From Hofstenia miamia (taxonomy: Eukaryota > Xenacoelomorpha > Acoela > Hofsteniidae): a stretch of DNA of 64,000 nt. The notes under the pieces are model-generated. The model was given only the letters and a program-made list of their open reading frames with translations. It did no database searches and had not been told where the DNA came from. The stretch lies in NCBI GenBank assembly GCA_900660155.1, contig CABFPE010000081.1, forward strand, positions 637,100 to 701,099, read 5' to 3'. Shown one piece after another: positions 61,705 through 64,000 of this stretch; positions within the stretch are counted from its first letter, which is position 1; each line of letters opens with the position of its first letter. The translations under genes were made by a program, and so were the position numbers.

Positions 61705-63785
61705 CATTTTCAAATTAGTCTACTAAAGAAAAGTAAAAATTTAGATTTTTAAACGATTTTGTGCAATCATTTTGAGCTATAATTTCACAGTTATAATAGT
61801 AAAAATAATATCATGAGCAAAGTTTTAGCAAAGCATACATTTTTACTATTATATACTATTAAATGCGATAATGTTGTAGAATTTCTGTTGATATCAATTA
61901 CACTCTGACTTTTGCGGAAATGCAATCACTATTTAATTTTGTACTTAAACACTATAATGAGAATCCTTTGAAAGTCTTAATAATTCAATTGGAATCTTTA
62001 GAAAGTCTTTTTAATTCAATGTTCTAAGTCTAAGCGCCACATCTTTTCCTTAGGTGTTCAAATTCAATTTCACGAGCAGATTTTCTAAGCTCTGATTAAA
62101 TACATTTTTAATGTAAATTATACATTTTCACTCTATTTCAATTACTGTTTATAACAGAAAATATTAGCATAATATTGATTGTTTGTTATATTAATATTTG
62201 GACCTCAAGTAAACAGCATCATTATGAGTTATAATTTATAAATAATTTGTTGCCTATTTAAATATCATTTATTTTTTCGATTAATTTGATGCAATATTTG
62301 TTTAGTTTCTTCAAATTCATGAGTGGCATTTTGTTCTTGAATTCCTATAATATTTACAAAGAATATAATTTGAAATACTAAGCCTAAATAATTCATGAGT
62401 GTTTGCAAAAAGAACTATTACAATTGATGTCAAACTTAGAACATTTATTACGTACTGGCGTTTCGTTGAAATTGCTTTTTAGCTTCAAGTATAAAACATC
62501 AATTCATATTCATTCTAAGTATTGTTCGAAGAATTGGAGAAAGTATATTTTAAGACTTGGAAATTTTTAGAAGAATATTCATAAAATACTACGGTTGTAA
62601 TTAAGAAAGAGTTGTTTTCTTATCGAAGCAAATGAATCTGAGATTATCAATTGTGTTCTACGGTATCCCGAAAAGGGAATCCAATGAAAACATGCGACAA
62701 AACAGCTTATGGTACTGCATAATAAATTTTAGTCTGCAAAATTTTCTTAATTTGGCATTTCATTTTAAGATGAATTTTCCTAAGATCGCTAAGTCTGGAC
62801 AAACATTTTCATCTTAGAAAGCAATTGAAGCATACCCTAGTAAAATTTTTTGGAATTTTCGGCAAGCCGTCAAAACACTGCCACCATTTTGGAAAATTTT
62901 TATCATTTGAAATCTTTTGAAAGAATTTTGGCAAAAGATGCATCTATTGACTAATACTGAGGCCCAATAAAAAACATTTTTTGATCTTAGACATTATTAT
63001 TTACCAATATATTATCGTGTTGAATTTCAACATTAAATAATTATTTCGTAACTAGATATGAAGATAATATGTATATAAATCTGCTAAAATTTGTTTACCA
63101 TTTAAAACTAAGGAAGTTTTTTAAATGTTTTTCCTTTGAAATGTAAAAATTCATTTAGCTTAATATTTTAATAATCGCTGGTGGTTTTATGTTAAGGTCA
63201 AAAAATTTTCATGAATAAATTACTTTGAATATTGATTGCAGTTGCATATTAGAATTTTTTTGAAAATTAGAAACATCATATATATAAAATTACAGAAATA
63301 TAAATTTAGTGCCGCTTCATTTTGATAAGAAATCCACTTTGTTCGCTGAATGAGTTTGGAACCTATACTCATTATTTGCAATAACACATAATATGATATA
63401 TGGTTACACAACATATTTATGCTGTACAACTTTATCATTTAATGACCTGAGAGATGTTCATTAATCCTAGTGACAAAATGGCGCTTAGTCATCAAATGTC
63501 AGAAATATATATGCATCAACATCATGCTAAAAAGAAAAATTTAAATATAATAATGAGAACATCCAACACAAAAATTGCAGAAGCTTTAATATTTAAGAAC
63601 CATAACAAAGATCAATTATTGAACAAGCAACTAAGTAATATGAGCATATTAAATTTATTTTAAGTCCATGAAAAGGAAAACATCATTAAATTTTGGTGTA
63701 GTATATTGTAAAAATTATTCCCACAAATTTTGTATTCTGATGATGAATTTCGAATCGAAACCGATTAGCATTAAATTGAGCAAAA
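61705..63785. other. AT-rich spacer, nothing recognised
   Basis: Short open frames at 62632-62817 and 63454-63663 show no motif or splice context. Confidence 0.6.
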
Positions 63786-63791
63786 TAGTTT

Positions 63792-63809
63792 ATATATATA
63801 TACATTTAC

Positions 63810-63857
<48 letters not shown>
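63792..63857. repeat. (TA)n microsatellite
   Basis: TA repeat near the end of the window. Confidence 0.9.
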
Positions 63858-63858
<1 letters not shown>

Positions 63859-64000
63859 AAGTGCAGATCAAAAGAGTTAATCCACTCATCTTCACAATTT
63901 ATTTCTGCAATGAGGAATACAATAGCTTTGATTTTTATCACTAGGCTCAATTTTGCCTTTGTGAAATCAAATTTTCATCTAATTTTTTAATGAAATATAG

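Noticed and set aside
1-64000. CRISPR arrays, bacterial operons, ribosome binding sites and LTR elements
   Set aside because: Nothing of the kind is visible; the DNA is eukaryotic nuclear sequence.

Overview
The window is AT-rich (by eye roughly 30% G+C), gene-poor nuclear DNA of an invertebrate animal. The reasons are intron-split genes, GT-AG splice sites, many decayed transposons of animal types (CR1/Jockey-like LINEs, Tc1/mariner, hAT, piggyBac), and more than twenty (TA)n microsatellites. I cannot name the species. It is a draft assembly: three runs of N (169, 74 and 80 bases), all inside (TA)n tracts, and single-N contig joins at 1854, 3032, 10944, 26924, 39665, 40350 and 45837. Several of these joins abut near-identical direct repeats that look like unmerged alleles.

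Two host loci can be supported. The first is a calmodulin-like four-EF-hand gene on the plus strand: exons 3468-3630, 3928-4072 and 9089-9218, with the first coding exon not found. Its last intron is about 5 kb and holds a nearly full-length but broken CR1/Jockey-like LINE (5341-8888, same strand). The second is a set of exons at 51517-60905 that looks like a single-pass membrane protein: a Cys-rich exon with a C-x2-C start resembling a Ly6/uPAR (three-finger) domain, a Ser/Thr-rich stalk exon, a clear transmembrane exon and a short tail. The last three join cleanly in phase 1. At least one exon of the Cys-rich domain and the signal-peptide exon are missing, so that this is one gene is an inference.

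Layout: 1-1000 LINE relic (-); 1511-2127 duplicated segment at a contig join; 2480-3010 second LINE relic (-); 3468-9218 calmodulin-like gene; 11073-11775 internally deleted mariner (-); 14150-14480 Tc1-like relic (+); 15-29 kb mostly unannotatable AT-rich DNA with microsatellites and small inverted repeats; 29.4-30.2 kb an unusually long open frame and splice-like signals on the minus strand; 30.4-30.8 kb Tc1/mariner relic (-); 33.2-33.5 kb purine-rich low-complexity repeat; 39.0-39.7 kb hAT relic (-); 39.7-41.9 kb nested duplications with a Tc1/mariner N-terminal fragment; 45.4-46.3 kb a 468-bp duplication at a join; 46.4-46.7 kb a short element with hAT-like inverted ends; 48.4-48.9 kb LINE relic (-); 51.5-60.9 kb putative membrane-protein gene with a Tc1 relic and a mariner-ended element in its introns; 61.2-61.6 kb piggyBac relic; the rest AT-rich with no recognisable content.

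No rRNA, tRNA, CRISPR array or recognisable LTR element or other virus-like copy was seen. The most promising unknown is the putative membrane-protein gene; the most robust observation is the set of probable assembly duplications.
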